A DNA stretch of 64,000 nucleotides from Citrus sinensis (GCF_022201045.2 NC_068557.1:20499501-20563500); one strand, 5' to 3'. Positions 22,883-36,201 are shown, counted from the stretch's first letter. The notes: generated by a model not told the origin, from the sequence alone. Translations and numbers: made by a program.

Positions 22883-25800
22883 GGTTGCCGGCGCCTCACG
22901 GCCTCTTAACCAAACAACAGATGTTGTCTTGCTTTGTTATGTGGATGAGGTCGTTTGTTCTTAATTCGGGTGGGTTTTTTCTACCCGAATTTCATTGAGT
23001 TTGGATTCGGCCCATTTTGGGAAATACATTCCCGATCCAATACAGTTGAAATCTTTTTTACAGCCCATAACATTGTATCCGCATTGAAATTTGAAATCTT
23101 TCGTGAAGCATATCGCGTAGCTTTATTCGAGTTACAAATAGGGTTGGTAATTGAAGGGCTTGTGCCTGAGCTAAAGTGTAAGGACAAGGGTTTGGGTCAG
23201 GTTAACTGCATGCTTGGATTGAACTTGTTTTACTTATTTTTTTAAATTTTTTTTTAAATTGTTGTAAACTTTAAATGAGTTAATAATAATCAAGTTTAGG
23301 GATGGCAATAGATTGGATTTGATCTAATATCCACGTGATCCAAATCCAATCAGATCGAATTTATGTCAGTTTAAAATGAATTTGGATCGAATTTGGATAT
23401 TGATGTGCGGATATAAGACGGATCTTGAGTAAGTCTGGATATATCTTAATATCTAAATCCATATCCATATCCACCCATATGTTTATTGTATTTTATTTAT
23501 TTTAAAAGTTTCTTAACAATTGTGGAATTATAATGATAATAAATTTTATTCATAGCATATTAGTGGTATTTATCATTCATTTAAATTCTTAAAACTTAAA
23601 GGTTAGTTTTGTAAATTTAAAGGTCAGTCAGCCCCAAAGCATGTACATGCAATATTCAAATTGCGAGCCAAGTAATACAGCCTAGCAATTTATTTTATTA
23701 TATTGACCAAATAATTTTTAAGGAATATAATTATTCATATATTTAGTCAAATATGGTCATAATAAAAATAATAAAGCATTGAATATAAATTATATTTAAT
23801 TTATATGTCATTATCTAATGTTGTAGGAATGAGACTGGGTGTGCTGTGGATATTATAATGATAAAGAAGACAATAAAATATTAGATTGATCTTACTCCTG
23901 CAATTACTTTTGAATGATATTTTATTATTTTTCTTATTTGTTGTTTTGGTATAAAAGTATAAACTACAATATTTATTATATTTTTGAGAAAAATTATATA
24001 ATTTATTTGTTATCAATACATTTTAACCTTCATTTTTTATTCTAAAAAATTATTACTTTTTATTGCTGAGTTTTAGAATTAATGATGGATCTAGAACATA
24101 TTTGAATTTTAATTTCTTTTTGGATTTGGAGCATATATAGATATATATATTTTTTAGATTTGGATATGGAACGAAAAATATAGATTCATGACAGATCTGG
24201 AGCGGATACGGATTTTGATTTTTATTGTGGATCTGGATCTGGAGTAGGGTAGATCCAACCCATATATGCCCCATTGCTATCCCTAATCAAGTTGTTATAA
24301 TTAACAATGAATTAAAGAAAATAAATATTTCAAAAATAAAATAATAAATAAATAAAATGAAATAAATAAAAGTTTAGAAATTTATTTTCTTTTTACTGAA
24401 TTCTCTAATTCATGAATTCTCTAATTCACGAACTCTCTTAATTAATTAATATTTAAAAAAAAGTTTTGTATTACAATTTTAAGTATTTTGATTCATTATT
24501 GATATATAAATTAGGAATTAAAGCTTTCTTTTATATTTTTCCAGTATTTTTCATATTTGAATTTATTATTCTAATTTATAAATTTATTTTTTTTTTAATT
24601 AGAGGGCTTGGGGGCTCGGGTTTTTTTTTTCCTAAACTATTGTCCAGGCCCTCATGCGAAAGGCCCGAGCCAAAGCCCGTAGGAATGAATAAGACCAGCC
24701 CAGTCTTTTTTGCTATTCCTAATTACAAACATAACTTTTCATTACCAAAAAAAAAAAAATGGTCGTTGTTAAGGAAAGAAATAAAATAAAACAAAAATAT
24801 TTTAAATAATAATCTTCTAAATAAACTCATGGTAGTTATTTATAAATAACAATAATTAAGAATATTAAAATAAAATTTTAGTTATCATTGATTGAACAAA
24901 CTTGATTTGTGTAATTTGTTTAGCCGTATCAGGATTTATTTCATCAATCAAATAAAAATTGATTCAAATGTGGAACTAAATATGGCATCAAATAAAAATA
25001 TTCAATAAAATTATACAGCAGTTAAAGAAGTATTAGGATTTAAGAAGAAAGATTTCTCTCTCCAATTTTTCTCTCTGAAAAAATTTCTCAGCAGACTCTC
25101 TCTTAAAACATTCATTTCTACTAACTCTCTCTTAAAACATTCATTTCTACTAACTTAAATTATAATATAAAATAGAAAGCCAAAAAAAAAAAAAAGAGAA
25201 AAGGCATTATATATAGATTGCATGTGATAAGAAATTATAGAGTAATTGATGTATCGTGGCAGTTTATATCAATTAAGTGTAGGTGTAGCCTCCATTCCGA
25301 TTGGCTTTTGATATTTTTTTTTTTAAGAGGGATTTTGGATTAAAAAAGAAATATTTTAAAAAAAATCTAATTCCCATGGAGTAAAAGAAAAATTGTTGAT
25401 AATTGAAGTTGTGCATTTATAAGAAAAACTAAACAAGGAAAATATTTGAATCCAAAAATAAATAAATAAAAAAGCAAAAAGCAAAACTTTCAAATGGTTT
25501 ACAATATAAAAAGAGAGAGATTATTTAATTTGGTTAAAAAAGATTTTTTTAAAAAGGACGTAAACATAATTTATCTTAATATTTATAAACAAATTATAAA
25601 TTAGAAATAGTACAAGGTTCCAAATGACATTTACCAATAGAAAACAAATTTTGGTGGACGGTACCCAGGTGGACCCTCTCATCCAGTATGGGTAACCTTC
25701 AGGATTTCAGGCATTCATAAAAGAAGAATAAAAAATAAAAAGCAAATATTTTTATTTTTTCAGCTGCAAAAAAAATAAAAAAATTCAGGTATTTTGACTC

Positions 25801-26534
25801 AATTTTCTACCATTAAATGAGGAAATTCGCCATTGCAAAAAAATATAACAATCAATTTAAAGATATCAAGATCCCGAATTCCAGATTTTAACGATAAGAA
25901 TTTGAATAGAATTTTCAAAGTTCTGAAAATCTGGTATTTAGGGAAAAAGAACCAAAAAGTGGAATTTTCTTTTATTTTATTCTAAAGAGAAATTTTACCT
26001 AAAATAAAATCTTATAATAACACGTGTCAACCAGCCGATTGAGTTAAAATAAATAGTTATTGTCCTCGTTTGTTTATTGACTGTAAACCAACCACAAATA
26101 CGAACTCATTTGAGGTTAAAACTCAAATTTTGACCGCTGTGTTACGCGCTCTCAAATCAGAAGAAACCGCCTCTGAAATCACGCTGACGTGTCTCCATTC
26201 AACAGAGAGTATACTACACGCGCAGAAGGATGAGAGTGGTAAAATAATCCTCTCTATTTATAACCAATCATCATGCTGTATGGGAGCAGCGAGCTTCTGT
26301 TGTTGTTTCATGGTTTTTGCATGAAACTGCAATTCTTCTTCTCCATGATCCCATTTTGCGGATTGGGTTCTGAAGTTTCTCCTCTTCTAAAACCCTAATA
26401 CATAATCCAATCCTGAAGAAGAAATAGAAATAGTTAAAAAAAAAAAAAAAGAATTTATTAATTAAAGAGATGAAGAAAAGAAAATAAATTTTAAAAAATT
26501 ATTGTTTTGGAGGTCTGCATTTTGGAAGAAGAAA
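22883..26534. other. Intergenic between two divergent genes; holds an hAT-like element
   Basis: This 3.6-kb spacer separates the ThrRS start from the MO25-like start, so it holds both promoters. It contains the hAT-type element at 23297-24285. A 29-bp unit beginning ACTCTCTCTTAAAACATTCA is present twice in tandem near 25096-25153. GGGCTTGGGGGCTCGGG (24604-24620) is followed 44 bp later by its near inverse. The rest is AT-rich. A TATTTATAA motif at 26255-26263, next to CCAATCA, could serve the MO25-like gene. No coding sequence was recognised. Confidence 0.55.
23297..24285. mobile_element. Non-autonomous hAT-type element, 989 bp
   Basis: The ends are TAGGGATGGCAAT and ATTGCTATCCCTA, inverted with 12 of 13 matches. 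They are flanked by a perfect 8-bp direct repeat, ATCAAGTT, at 23289-23296 and 24286-24293. An 8-bp target duplication with TAGGG(A/G)TGGCAA ends is characteristic of hAT elements in plants. Inside both ends are many short copies of GGAT/ATCC words (GGATCTGGATCTGGAG on the right, CCATATCCATATCCACC on the left), likely subterminal binding motifs. The interior is AT-rich with no transposase, so it would need a partner element. Confidence 0.88.
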
Positions 26535-29500
26535 ATGAAAGGCCTGTTCAAGCCCAAGCCAAAGACGCCCGTCGAGCTCGTCAAACTCACTCGCGAGCTT
26601 CTTCTTTACGCCAACCGTACCACCGAGACCCGCGAGAAGAAGCGCGAAGAAAAGGTTCATTTTTATCATTATTTTTAAAAAAATATTTTTTCTTTTTGAA
26701 AAAAATTAATGGCTTATGTTTGTAATATTGATATGGTGATCATAAGGAGGGACATGCTTGGAAATTTTTTTTTGTTGGTATTTTCAATTTGTTGTTTTTA
26801 TTTGGTTTAAAATAAATTGATTTTTCCCCCCTCTTGTTGGTGCAACAAACCTTACGCATGCAATGTAAATGACTGCAAATTTTAGAACTTGCTATAAGTT
26901 ATTTCTATTGATAAATATTAAAATTTTAAATAAAATACAATGGATTTTTTTTTTTTTGGGCTCCTTTTTCCCTAGAGCTGCTATGGATACTAATGCGAGA
27001 AAGTTTTAATTTTGTATTTATTGTTTAACTTATATAGAAAATATGTATTTAGTTTGGAATTTGTGGTACAGATGTCTGAGCTAAGTAAACTATTATTGGA
27101 GATGAGGACAGTTCTTTTTGGCTCTGATCAGTCGGAGCCAAATGCAGATGCTTGTGAACAATTGACCCGTGAATTCTTCAAAGAAGATACTCTCCGTCTT
27201 CTCATAGCTTCTCTTCCAAAATTAGCAATGGGGGTAAGCTCTAAATGAACTAATCGGGATGGTTTTATATCTAATCTCCTATTAACAATTCACTGATTGA
27301 TGTCTAAAGTCAATCTATTTCTCTAATTAGTATCATGTGGGTTTTTTGTGGTTTGATGTCATGATCATGAGCATTTTTCGCTTGCAGCCTCGACGAGATG
27401 CGACTCATGTGGTTGCAAATTTGCAGAGGCAAAGGGTTGACACAAAGTTGATTGCCTGTACGTATTTAGAAGCAAACTTCGATATTATGGATACTTTGAT
27501 TCTTGAGTAAGTTTTCTTCCTTTAAGTATGTTCAATGAATAGTGTTATATTGCTCATGAGACATAGGATTTTGGATGAGTAATTTACAGTTTTTCTTCAT
27601 CAGTTATGAAGATGGGGATGTTGCTTTGACTTACGGTGCTATTGCAAGGGAGTGCATTCGTCATCAAAGTGTTGCAAGGTAAGCAACTTAGTTCAGTTTG
27701 AGTTGTTAAATGTTATCTTAACCAGTATTGAAAATCTTTCTTGAATGAATATTTCACAAACCATAAGTTAATCAACAGGAATTCGATTCTTTTATGATTG
27801 TTGGAAAATGATTCTTGGTCTAGTGTACACTATTCACGCTCTTGTCTACGAATGTTAATGCTCATTTGATGAGCTACTGAAGGTTAAGGACTTGCTAGAC
27901 ACGGACTTATTCCTTGTCACTTGTCGACATTTTGTTGTTAATTAAATTTGTTTGATTTGACAGATATGTGCTGGAATCTGAGCATATGAAGAAGTTCTTC
28001 AGCTTCCTACAGATTCCAAATTTTGACATAGCCTCAGATGCCCAAGCAACTTTTAAAGTTAGTAGCACTGACTTAAAACAACTTTATTCTTAGTATTCTT
28101 TTTCAAACTCAATTCTTTAAGACAGATATAATTTTTTTTAATTTTCTTTTGTACTTTATATGAAAGTATAGGAGAGAACAATGTACTTTCCTGAACCTTT
28201 ATGAACTGTTCATATCATGCTTATGCTATGCTTTTTTTTTTTTTTACCCTCCTATTTTGATACAACTACTACAAGCATGAATTCTGATAGCACGAAGATT
28301 TACACAGGAGCTTTTGACAAGGCATAAATCAACTGTTGCTGAATTTTTGTCTAAGAATTATGACTGGGTAAGCATTGGAGTAATTGTCTATTTCTGTTGT
28401 GTTATGCTGATGTTCATCTTTGGTGATAACTAATTCTGGTAATAAATGCATATTGGGCTGATGATTGTACAATTTTTTTATTTTTTAATAAATGATTATT
28501 ACATTCCATTTTAGCATGTTGATTCAAAATTCAACAATTCCTGAGGCCATGGTTGAGTGACAGATATCTTCATGCTATTCATATCTGGAAATTGATCTCG
28601 TAAATATCATTCATGATTGATTGATCCATGGGAACTTTATGCTAAAGTTTGCATTTCTTTAGGACTTGTTGCTGGCACAGCAATGGCCCCTACTCGCTTT
28701 CAAGTTTCTTGCTAGAGAAAGAACTTAGATTTTTAGATGACTCAAAAGTCTCGAACACTGCCCCTTTTGGTACTTGTTAGAGATTCCTGATCTTTATCTG
28801 AAGCCTTTTAATTTGTTTTTTGGTTCCAGTTTTTTCAAGAATACAATTCACAATTGCTGGAATCTTCTAGTTATATCACCAAGCGGCACGCTGTCAAGGT
28901 ATAGAACAACAATGCTCTGTCTTTGATAAAAGGAACTACTTACCTCTAAAAGTTTCCATTGACAACATCACATTTAGTTGTTCAATCATTTTAGGTGTTC
29001 TAATCAGCATGCATTTGTTTTCTTTGTAGCAGAAGAATCCCATCATGAACTCTGCAGTTTTGCATTTTGTTTCGAATGTCAATATGGAATGTTTCACCTC
29101 ACTGATTCATTTCTCTTTTTTATCAAAAAAAAATGAAAAAGAAAACATTTCTCTTTAAATTTTAACCACCTCAATCTATCAGCCCAAACCAAAAGGAATC
29201 AATTAATTTATAAAAAGAAAACATTTGTAGTACTAATTTTGCTGACATTCTACTATACGTCTTAGCTGCTGGGAGATATTTTGCTAGATCGTTCAAATTC
29301 TGCTGTTATGGTTAAGTATGTGAGCTCATTGGATAACATGAGGATCCTTATGAATCTTCTGAGGGTATTATCTCTCTCTCCCTGTTTGTTTTGGGATGAT
29401 TTTTGTGCAATTTTTTCATTATAAGTCATCCAGTTCACCAATTTGCAGGACTCGAACAAAAATATACAGTTTGAAAGCTTTCATGTCTTCAAGGTATAGT

Positions 29501-29905
29501 ACATAACCGTGACCTATCTGGATATTGCAAAATGCAAAATATTGCCTTTGATCTAATGTGGAGAAACTTTCATTCTCTCCTTTTTATTATTGATAGCTGT
29601 TCGTTGCAAATCAAAATAAACCTCCCGAGATCATCAGTGTCCTGATTGCAAATAGGAGCAAGTTACTCCGTTTCTTTAGTGACTTCAATATTGATAAAGG
29701 TAGATGACATTTGTTTACGAATATGAAATTCTTAGAACTTTTTCCTTTGAATTGTGATTGTGTTACTAAATTATGTTTTGCTACAGTGAACGAACAATTC
29801 GAAGCAGACAAATCACTGGTTATCAGAGAGATTGCTACTTTGGATCTAAATGAGACCCCATCCACCTATGGGGATGACGATGATGGCGAGACTAGTCCAA
29901 GTTAA
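26535..29905 (+). CDS. MO25/CAB39-like scaffold protein, 11 exons
   Basis: Exons are 26535-26654, 27072-27233, 27388-27506, 27604-27678, 27964-28057, 28308-28367, 28830-28898, 29266-29364, 29449-29493, 29597-29699 and 29787-29905, giving 354 residues in one frame with GT-AG introns. The start [16 protein letters not shown] is the conserved N-terminus of the family. MO25 is an armadillo-like helical-repeat scaffold that binds and activates STE20/GCK-type kinases; in plants it is linked to polarity and cytokinesis. Conserved stretches include [63 protein letters not shown] and [15 protein letters not shown]. The C-terminal tail ([14 protein letters not shown]) is acidic. It is convergent with the next gene, with 494 bp between stop codons. 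Confidence 0.95.
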
Positions 29906-30399
29906 TTCTTATATGCTTATTTATTTTGTCCATTATTGTATAATACCTAAATGCTTTTTTTTTTCAGTGTATGTTTAGGAAAGTGTAAAAGAATACGGGC
30001 ATAATTTTTCTGTGTAAATAAAGTTCATAGACCGCATTGGATTTGATATGGATTGCCAGAGCTTTTCCAAACAACTGCTTCAGGATATGCTGTTGTTATT
30101 TGTCAATGTTTATAAAAAACTAGACATTTTCTTAACATTCACATCAAGTTTTACTGGGATATAATAATAGTCAAGAAGAAACAAGAAGAAAGTAAATTTA
30201 AACGCTGTCCATAAGTGTGTATACATAAAAAAAAATTACAACCTAGCTATGCCAAAATATAGCAGTCTCCTCACAAATATCTAAGTATGAGTAACAACAC
30301 AACAAAAAATAAAATACTCTCGCCGATGACATATAGGACTGAAAAGAATAAATGGTATAACACAATAGCAGAAATCCTAGAAAGTATAGTATACACAAA
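29906..30399. other. Intergenic between convergent genes (3' UTRs)
   Basis: This 494-bp spacer holds the 3' ends of two convergent genes. An AATAAAG at about 30018 is a possible poly(A) signal for the MO25-like gene. Nothing else was seen. Confidence 0.55.
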
Positions 30400-32455
30400 C
30401 TAAGCCCCCTGCTGTGTTCTGGCACCATAGCCATTGGCTCCGTTAGCTCCATTAATGCTGTGATGGTGTTTCACAGAATTGCCATTTTTCCTCTTTAAAA
30501 CAATAACCCAAGTTATGGCTTCCAACAGAGCAGCAACAGCGCCCAGGAATATGAGAATGCCAATGTATGCCCTCTTCCATTTCTTTTCAGGATCCAAGAT
30601 ATCGAAGCCTTCAAAGATGTTGATAATGCTCAGGACTATGACACTGTAACCCAGGCTCCAGTGATAGATGTTCCAATATAGTCTGTATTTGTGATCAGGT
30701 TTTGGCCTCAAAAGCATTGCAAACATCTGCATATCAAGCAGGCAAAATTGTCACAAAACTATATTGACAGAAGCCTTGAGGCAGAGGTAACTTGACATTC
30801 CTAGCAAGTATTAGGCTATTTGGGCAAATGGGTAAATTACTCTGCCCAAAACAGAGTTGGTGAAGAAAAGTTGATGATTCTAGAATGTGCACATAGATCT
30901 TGACTTTGGCACAATAATTGTTGAATGTTTTTTTTATGCTTCGCCTCATAAATATTAAAGTTGACCAGCACAAATAATTGACCGAGATTCACGTTGTCCA
31001 ATTGTCAAGTTTCAACAACATATAAATAATTCAACAACGATAATGAGAAGACAAGTTAGGTAATGATTACGAGAGCGGGGAAAAAGAAAGAAAGAATAGT
31101 TACCTGAAGTGTTCCAATGGCAAAGAGGGCAATGCCAATGTTCCTGTGTTTATTATACTTAATTCCAGGACTATCATTTCCAAGCTTGATACCAGTTCCC
31201 CATCCTGCAACGCCAACAATATAGCCAGAAGCTTGGCAAGCAACATGGAGATAAAACCATGCTGGATTTGCAGTCTTGAACACCTTAAGGTACCTAGCTA
31301 TCATGGCTCCCATTGGCATGAGAACTCCCCAACTCACTGCGTTTAGTACTCCATGAGTCTGCAAAATCAATGCAATCACATTTAAAACCCAATCTAGGAA
31401 TAGATATGTAGCCAATACGGTTATCAAGATTGAGCTTGCTTAATAGAAAGATGCCGATCTACTTGCTTCGCTGTGTGTGTATACATAGATAGATGGAAAG
31501 ATAGATAGATATATACATATTTTTTTTTCAACCATGGGATAGATTTCCCATTTCTAGAAAAGCACAAATACATCAAAACTACTAGTCAAGATATTAGAAT
31601 GAAAAACCGTATTTGTCTCAAGCCAGCTGCCTGCATGAAGTTTTCAAACCTAATTGAAATTTCAAAATTATGCAGCACATGCCAATCATAAAAATCCGAC
31701 CAACCCTATAAGTTGAGATGAAGATGATATTGATGGTGATGAACATATGTAAATGAATATGTATAAGAATTAAGGGCTCTGTACATGTAACCAGTGAATT
31801 GATCAATTGAAATATGTTTGAATCCAGCACTTACATTCCTCCTCCTTCTCCTGGAGTCGGAGCTTCCACCACCTGCTGTGGTCTGTCCGGTTCTAAAATC
31901 AATGGTACCAACTGATCTTGCATTATCACCGCTCATGGCATGGGCGCCAGGAGTATCACCGTTCATTGGACCTTCTTGCCAAACTTGGTTAGTTGACAAC
32001 AAATTGTTAGTAAGCTGCAAAGTTGCAAAAATAGTCCATTGATTTCCCTCAAGAGTGGCTGAAATATTTGGCACTTGGAAGCTCAAACTACCCGGTTGCA
32101 GCGTCGGCGAGCCAGAACCAATAGGAGTAGTATAAGCCACGGGACGCCCAGTTGAGTTTTGAAAGGCCACAAGACACTGTGAGCCTGCCATTCTTTGGCC
32201 TGATGGGTTCAGTGCCCATGCCACCCATCGGGATGAGCTCGTGGTCGTGTGCCGGAAGGCGAGATCGACGGTGTTTGTTGACTGATCATAATTCCAGTGG
32301 AGAAATGAATTCAGCACGGGAAGATCTGTGCATGTACTGTATACTTTGTTGTTGTTGAAAGCCTGGCGTCCGCAAGTTTGTTGTGCATATGATGAAGCAA
32401 AAAGAGCAGCAACGAAACTAAAGAACAAAGCACATGCTATAGCTTTGTTCACCAT
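30400..32455 (-). CDS. Cytochrome b561 and DOMON domain protein, 3 exons
   Basis: Exons (minus) are 31835-32455, 31104-31358 and 30400-30726, giving 400 residues. Residues 1-24 are a signal peptide ending SSYAQ. The DOMON (DUF568) domain spans about 25-190, with the likely haem ligands Met in QRMAGSQ and His in GAHAMSGDN, as known for AIR12. After a basic linker (RRRRR) comes a cytochrome b561 core with transmembrane helices and four conserved histidines at about 209, 245, 278 and 314 (THGVLNA, YLHVACQ, NKHRNIG, YHWSLGY). Such proteins are thought to pass electrons from cytosolic ascorbate across the plasma membrane. The closest family type is At5g47530-like. A broken copy lies about 2.4 kb upstream in the same orientation. 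Confidence 0.95.
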
Positions 32456-34853
32456 GTTGATCTAGAGGAAGCAGATCAAATCCTTGAAATGAAAACAAGT
32501 TCCCGAAAGCACTGGAAGTGTTTTCCCAAGGCAAAATGTTTCCAAATGAAGAGTCTGCGGTTTGTGTAACACAGATGTTAGAATTTATAGAAGTTATATT
32601 TCTTTTTTCTTTTTTCTTTTATGGGTTCAAAAGGCTTTGTCATTGTTGACTTATTCCTCTAACAACTCTGTAATGGAAGCATGCAAGAAAGTCCAGATGA
32701 TGGGTGAATCTTTTTCCAAGTCTTTGTTTAGTTATTTTTCTTAACTTTTGAAAGATCAAGCTGAGTCTCCATTTTCCAACTCTTCTCTTTGTTCACACTT
32801 GCTTTTTTTTATTTATAATTTTTTCTTTTTCTTGGTCATCAATCAAATTTCCAAAAAAAAATTGGTCTGTATTCCCATGACCACCTGCACACACGTCATG
32901 ATAAGAAGAAGGTTGGCATAATTGGTGAACGCATGTACGAAATTTTCAACTAACAATACACCTAATTTAATTCTGAAATTTGGAAATTTATTTGGTACAA
33001 CTAAAGAATAAGATATTGCCCTGATTAAAAATATTGTTACGTGAATTGCTAGCATATGATTTTTAAAATTCAATAGTGTGACATGTCACGTAAGTAAATA
33101 TGTTTTGTATTTTTCTTCAGTCATAGTTACCTTTTGACCAGAACTCTAGACAGAATTATTGTATAGTTTCTTAAATTCATCTTGATGCATAATCGTGCTG
33201 CCTAAATTCTTCATTGACCGAAGCTTTGGTCTCACTATTTTTTGACCAAGCTATAAAATAGTATTCACTAGTTATCAAATGAAGGATGAAATTAAAAAGA
33301 AAAAAGAAATGGTATAAATTTAAAAAATGTGAGAACGTGTCTTCCTCAGGCCCTCAGCCGGGTCAATATTGCTCACTCGAGGAGTTAGTTTTTTTTAAGA
33401 AAAGAATTTTGAAAAAGAATTTATTTTTAAGTTATTTCTTCTTGTCTTCTCTTTTTTGGTTTAAGGTATGGAAAATTTTTTGGGGAAAATTTTGAGAAAT
33501 AATCGGACCCAGTAATTTTTTTTACCTTTTCTTAATTTTTTTATGCCTCTTGAGGAATATAAGATAAATTGAATTTGCATTTTCTCTTTATGTGAGATTA
33601 TCAAATCTATATTTAGCGTGAAAGAAAAGTAAATAATTAAAGAATATGGGAGAGCCCTTCCAATAACTGTGCATTTTTTTTCTTTTTTACATTGAGATTA
33701 CAATAAGATTATAATTCATATTTCATGAGATTTATACTGATATTTATTATTAGACTATTACTGAGATTAGTTTTCATTATTACTATTGATATTTACAATC
33801 AAACTATTATTGGTACTAATTTACATTAAATCTGTCCAAATTTTTTACCTTACTAATATTCGAGAGACATCTATTTCATTCACATTTTATAAAGAGGAAA
33901 CTACCTCTATTTAAGTATACAAAATAATTAAGAAAAGAATTAACCTTCACAACGCATTTGTAGGCGCTCTAACTACAGACCCCACATTGTGGGGGTAGAA
34001 GCTCTGAGCAAGATCAAGTGACTGACAATAATTCTGCGATAAAATTGATGATACCAAAGTGGCTTTTCAATACACTTTCTCTCGTCTTTGATGATGATAC
34101 CAAAGTGGCTGTAATTTGATGATGATTACAAATTTTTTACTTTCATTAATATTCGAAGACATCTACTTTATTTATATTTCGTAAGGGAGGAAATTACATC
34201 TATTTAACTCTGTAATATAATTAAGGAAAGAATTATCCTCCACAATGTATTTGTGAGGGGTTTAACTGAGTCCCCCGCATTATGCGGGTAGCAGCTCTGA
34301 CCAAGGGCAAGTGACTTTCAATAACTCTGCATTAAAATTAATAGTTGGAAACTAGAATACCGTAGAGATAATTTTCCATTTGTATAAAATATTCCATAGT
34401 TTATGTTCAAATGACTAATTTACCCAAGTAATCTTGTGTTTTAACCATCACAATTTCAAGAAGGGAATATTTTAGTATAGGGTCACTGGGTCGGGGACGC
34501 AGTTGATATAAATCGACATAGTATATCCTAATTTGGTAATTTCATTTAAAAAAGCACCACATATGCTGCAATACAAAACTTGTAGATGTGAAAGCATTTT
34601 CACTTTTCACTAAGAATTTAAGAAGCCAAGCGAAACTCAAACTAAAATTCAGGCTTAAAGGAGTTACCATCACCAAAACTTAATCCAAGCTCTAAATTAA
34701 AGAATGAGGAGGAAGAAATTTACTGAAAAGAATGAAATACAAATACACTTTGACAACGGTGTCTTGCATCTTTATTTGCAGTGAAGAATTTCAATCTCCA
34801 GCAACACTCCTCTCCTCACAAACTGAAACTTCTATTACAATTTACACATTAAA
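32456..34853. other. Intergenic, AT-rich, with a duplicated repeat
   Basis: This 2.4-kb spacer lies between the live and dead DOMON-b561 copies. Its left end is the promoter region of the live copy. A repeat of about 210 bp is present twice (about 33838-34045 and 34135-34345). No coding sequence was seen. Confidence 0.55.
33838..34345. repeat. Pair of diverged direct repeats, about 210 bp each
   Basis: The two copies begin AATTTTTTAC and run through an ATATTCG(A/G)AGACATCTA segment, an AATTAAG(A/G)AAAGAATTA segment and a C-rich hairpin-like motif (ACCCCACATTGTGGGGGTAG in the first, TCCCCCGCATTATGCGGGTAG in the second) to AAGTGACT and CAATAA(T/C)TCTGC. The start-to-start distance is about 297 bp. 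Identity by eye is roughly 75%. The small C-rich palindrome is kept by compensating changes in both copies. It could be an old dispersed repeat that inserted or duplicated twice; the family is not recognised. Confidence 0.6.
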
Positions 34854-36201
34854 CTACACCTCTGGCTCTAGCCGTACTGTCCTGGCAGCATGACCATTTG
34901 CTTCATTTACTCCATTGGTTCTCTGATTTTGCTTCTCTTCATTTGCCTTCTTCCTCTTTACAACAATTGTCCATGTAATTGCTTCCAAAGCAGCTGAGAT
35001 GATGCCCGATGATATGGCAGTGACAATGTATGCATGCCACCATTGAATCTCAGGATCCAAAAGGCTTAAACCCTTCAACACATTAAACACACTCGTAACA
35101 ATTATAGCATAGCCAAACAGCCCAATGGTAGACATTCCAATACAGTCTGTACTTGTGATCTGGCTTTGGCCTCAAAAGCAATGCAAACACCTGCAAATAA
35201 TATAAGAAGCTTAGCAAACAAGTAAATAACTGAATATGCTAAACGAAAAGTGAGTTATTAGTATCCACCTGAACTGTCGCAAGGAAGAATAGGGCAATGC
35301 CAATGTTTCTATGTATATAATCGCGATTCAGTGAACTAATTCCGCTGCTAAGATCGATGCCAGTTGCCCATCCTGCAACACCAATGATGTAGGCCGAAAC
35401 TTGGCAAGCAACATGAAGGTAAAACCATGCTGGGTTTCCAAACCTGAACACTTTAAGGTATCTGGCCATCATAGCCCCCATTGGCATTAGAATGCTTCAA
35501 CTCAACGCATTTAGAACCCCATGAACCTTAAAAATTGGTGAAACTTGCAGCTTAAGCAAGGCATGCGAAATGTAATCATCATCAAATAAAAATTCAAAAA
35601 CTCTGTCAATCAAGCACTCACATTTCTTTTCCTTTGTCTGGAGTCGAAATCTCCGGCATTTGATGCAATCTGTCCTGTCCGAAAATCAATGGTTCCAACT
35701 GATCTCGCGCTGTCTCCAGTAATAGGATGCCTGCTGCCAGGAATGTTTCCATTCATTGGACCTTCCTGTCAAACTTGGTTGGTTGATAACAAATCACTAT
35801 AGAGATGCAAACTGGCAAAAATAGTCCACTCATTTCCCACCAAAGTGGCTGTAATGTTTGTAACTCTAAAGCTCAAAGAACCCTCTTGCAGCGTGGGTGT
35901 CCCAGAACCAATGGGAGAGGTATAAGCACGAATGGCTTCGGTTGAATTCCGAAATGCCACGTGACACTTTGAGCCAGCCATTCTTTGGCCGGAAGGGTTC
36001 AGGGCCCATGCTACCCATTGAGATGATGGGGTGCTGCGGCGGAAAGCAAGATCAACAACGTTTGTTGATGGATCATAAGTCCAGTGGAGAAATGAACTCA
36101 ATAATACAGGTTTGTTGTGCAAGTGACGATGATGCAACAAAAAGGGTAGCTAAAACCCAAGCGGTAAAAACTGATATAAAATATTTATCCATAGTGGTCA
36201 T
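34854..36201 (-). pseudogene. Broken cytochrome b561-DOMON gene, paralogue of 30400-32455
   Basis: The three exon-like blocks match the neighbour: about 35640-36201, 35270-35530 and 34854-35190. The signal peptide (MDKYFISVFTAWVLATLFVASSSLAQ) is followed by a deletion near 36111-36120 that removes the first cysteine-bearing part of DOMON and shifts the frame. A Trp codon becomes TGA at 35769-35771 and another at 35507-35509 (VSWG of the live copy). A frame change near 35130-35136 disrupts the YHWAVGY helix. The rest is well preserved, including MAGSK, YLHVACQ, IHRNIG and a C-terminal KRKKANEE tail. Good preservation plus few lesions suggests a fairly young pseudogene. Confidence 0.88.

Noticed and set aside
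24466-24789. 107-codon open frame in the hAT-flanking spacer
   Set aside because: Translation is Phe/Ile/Tyr-rich as expected for AT-rich non-coding DNA and ends in a poly-Lys run from a poly-A tract.
26507-26725. 72-codon frame overlapping exon 1 of the MO25-like gene
   Set aside because: It is the wrong frame of the real first exon, which starts at 26535 with [12 protein letters not shown] and joins to exon 2.
33955-34030. tRNA-like or SINE-type A/B boxes in the duplicated repeat
   Set aside because: No convincing A and B box pair and no A-rich tail or target duplication was found.
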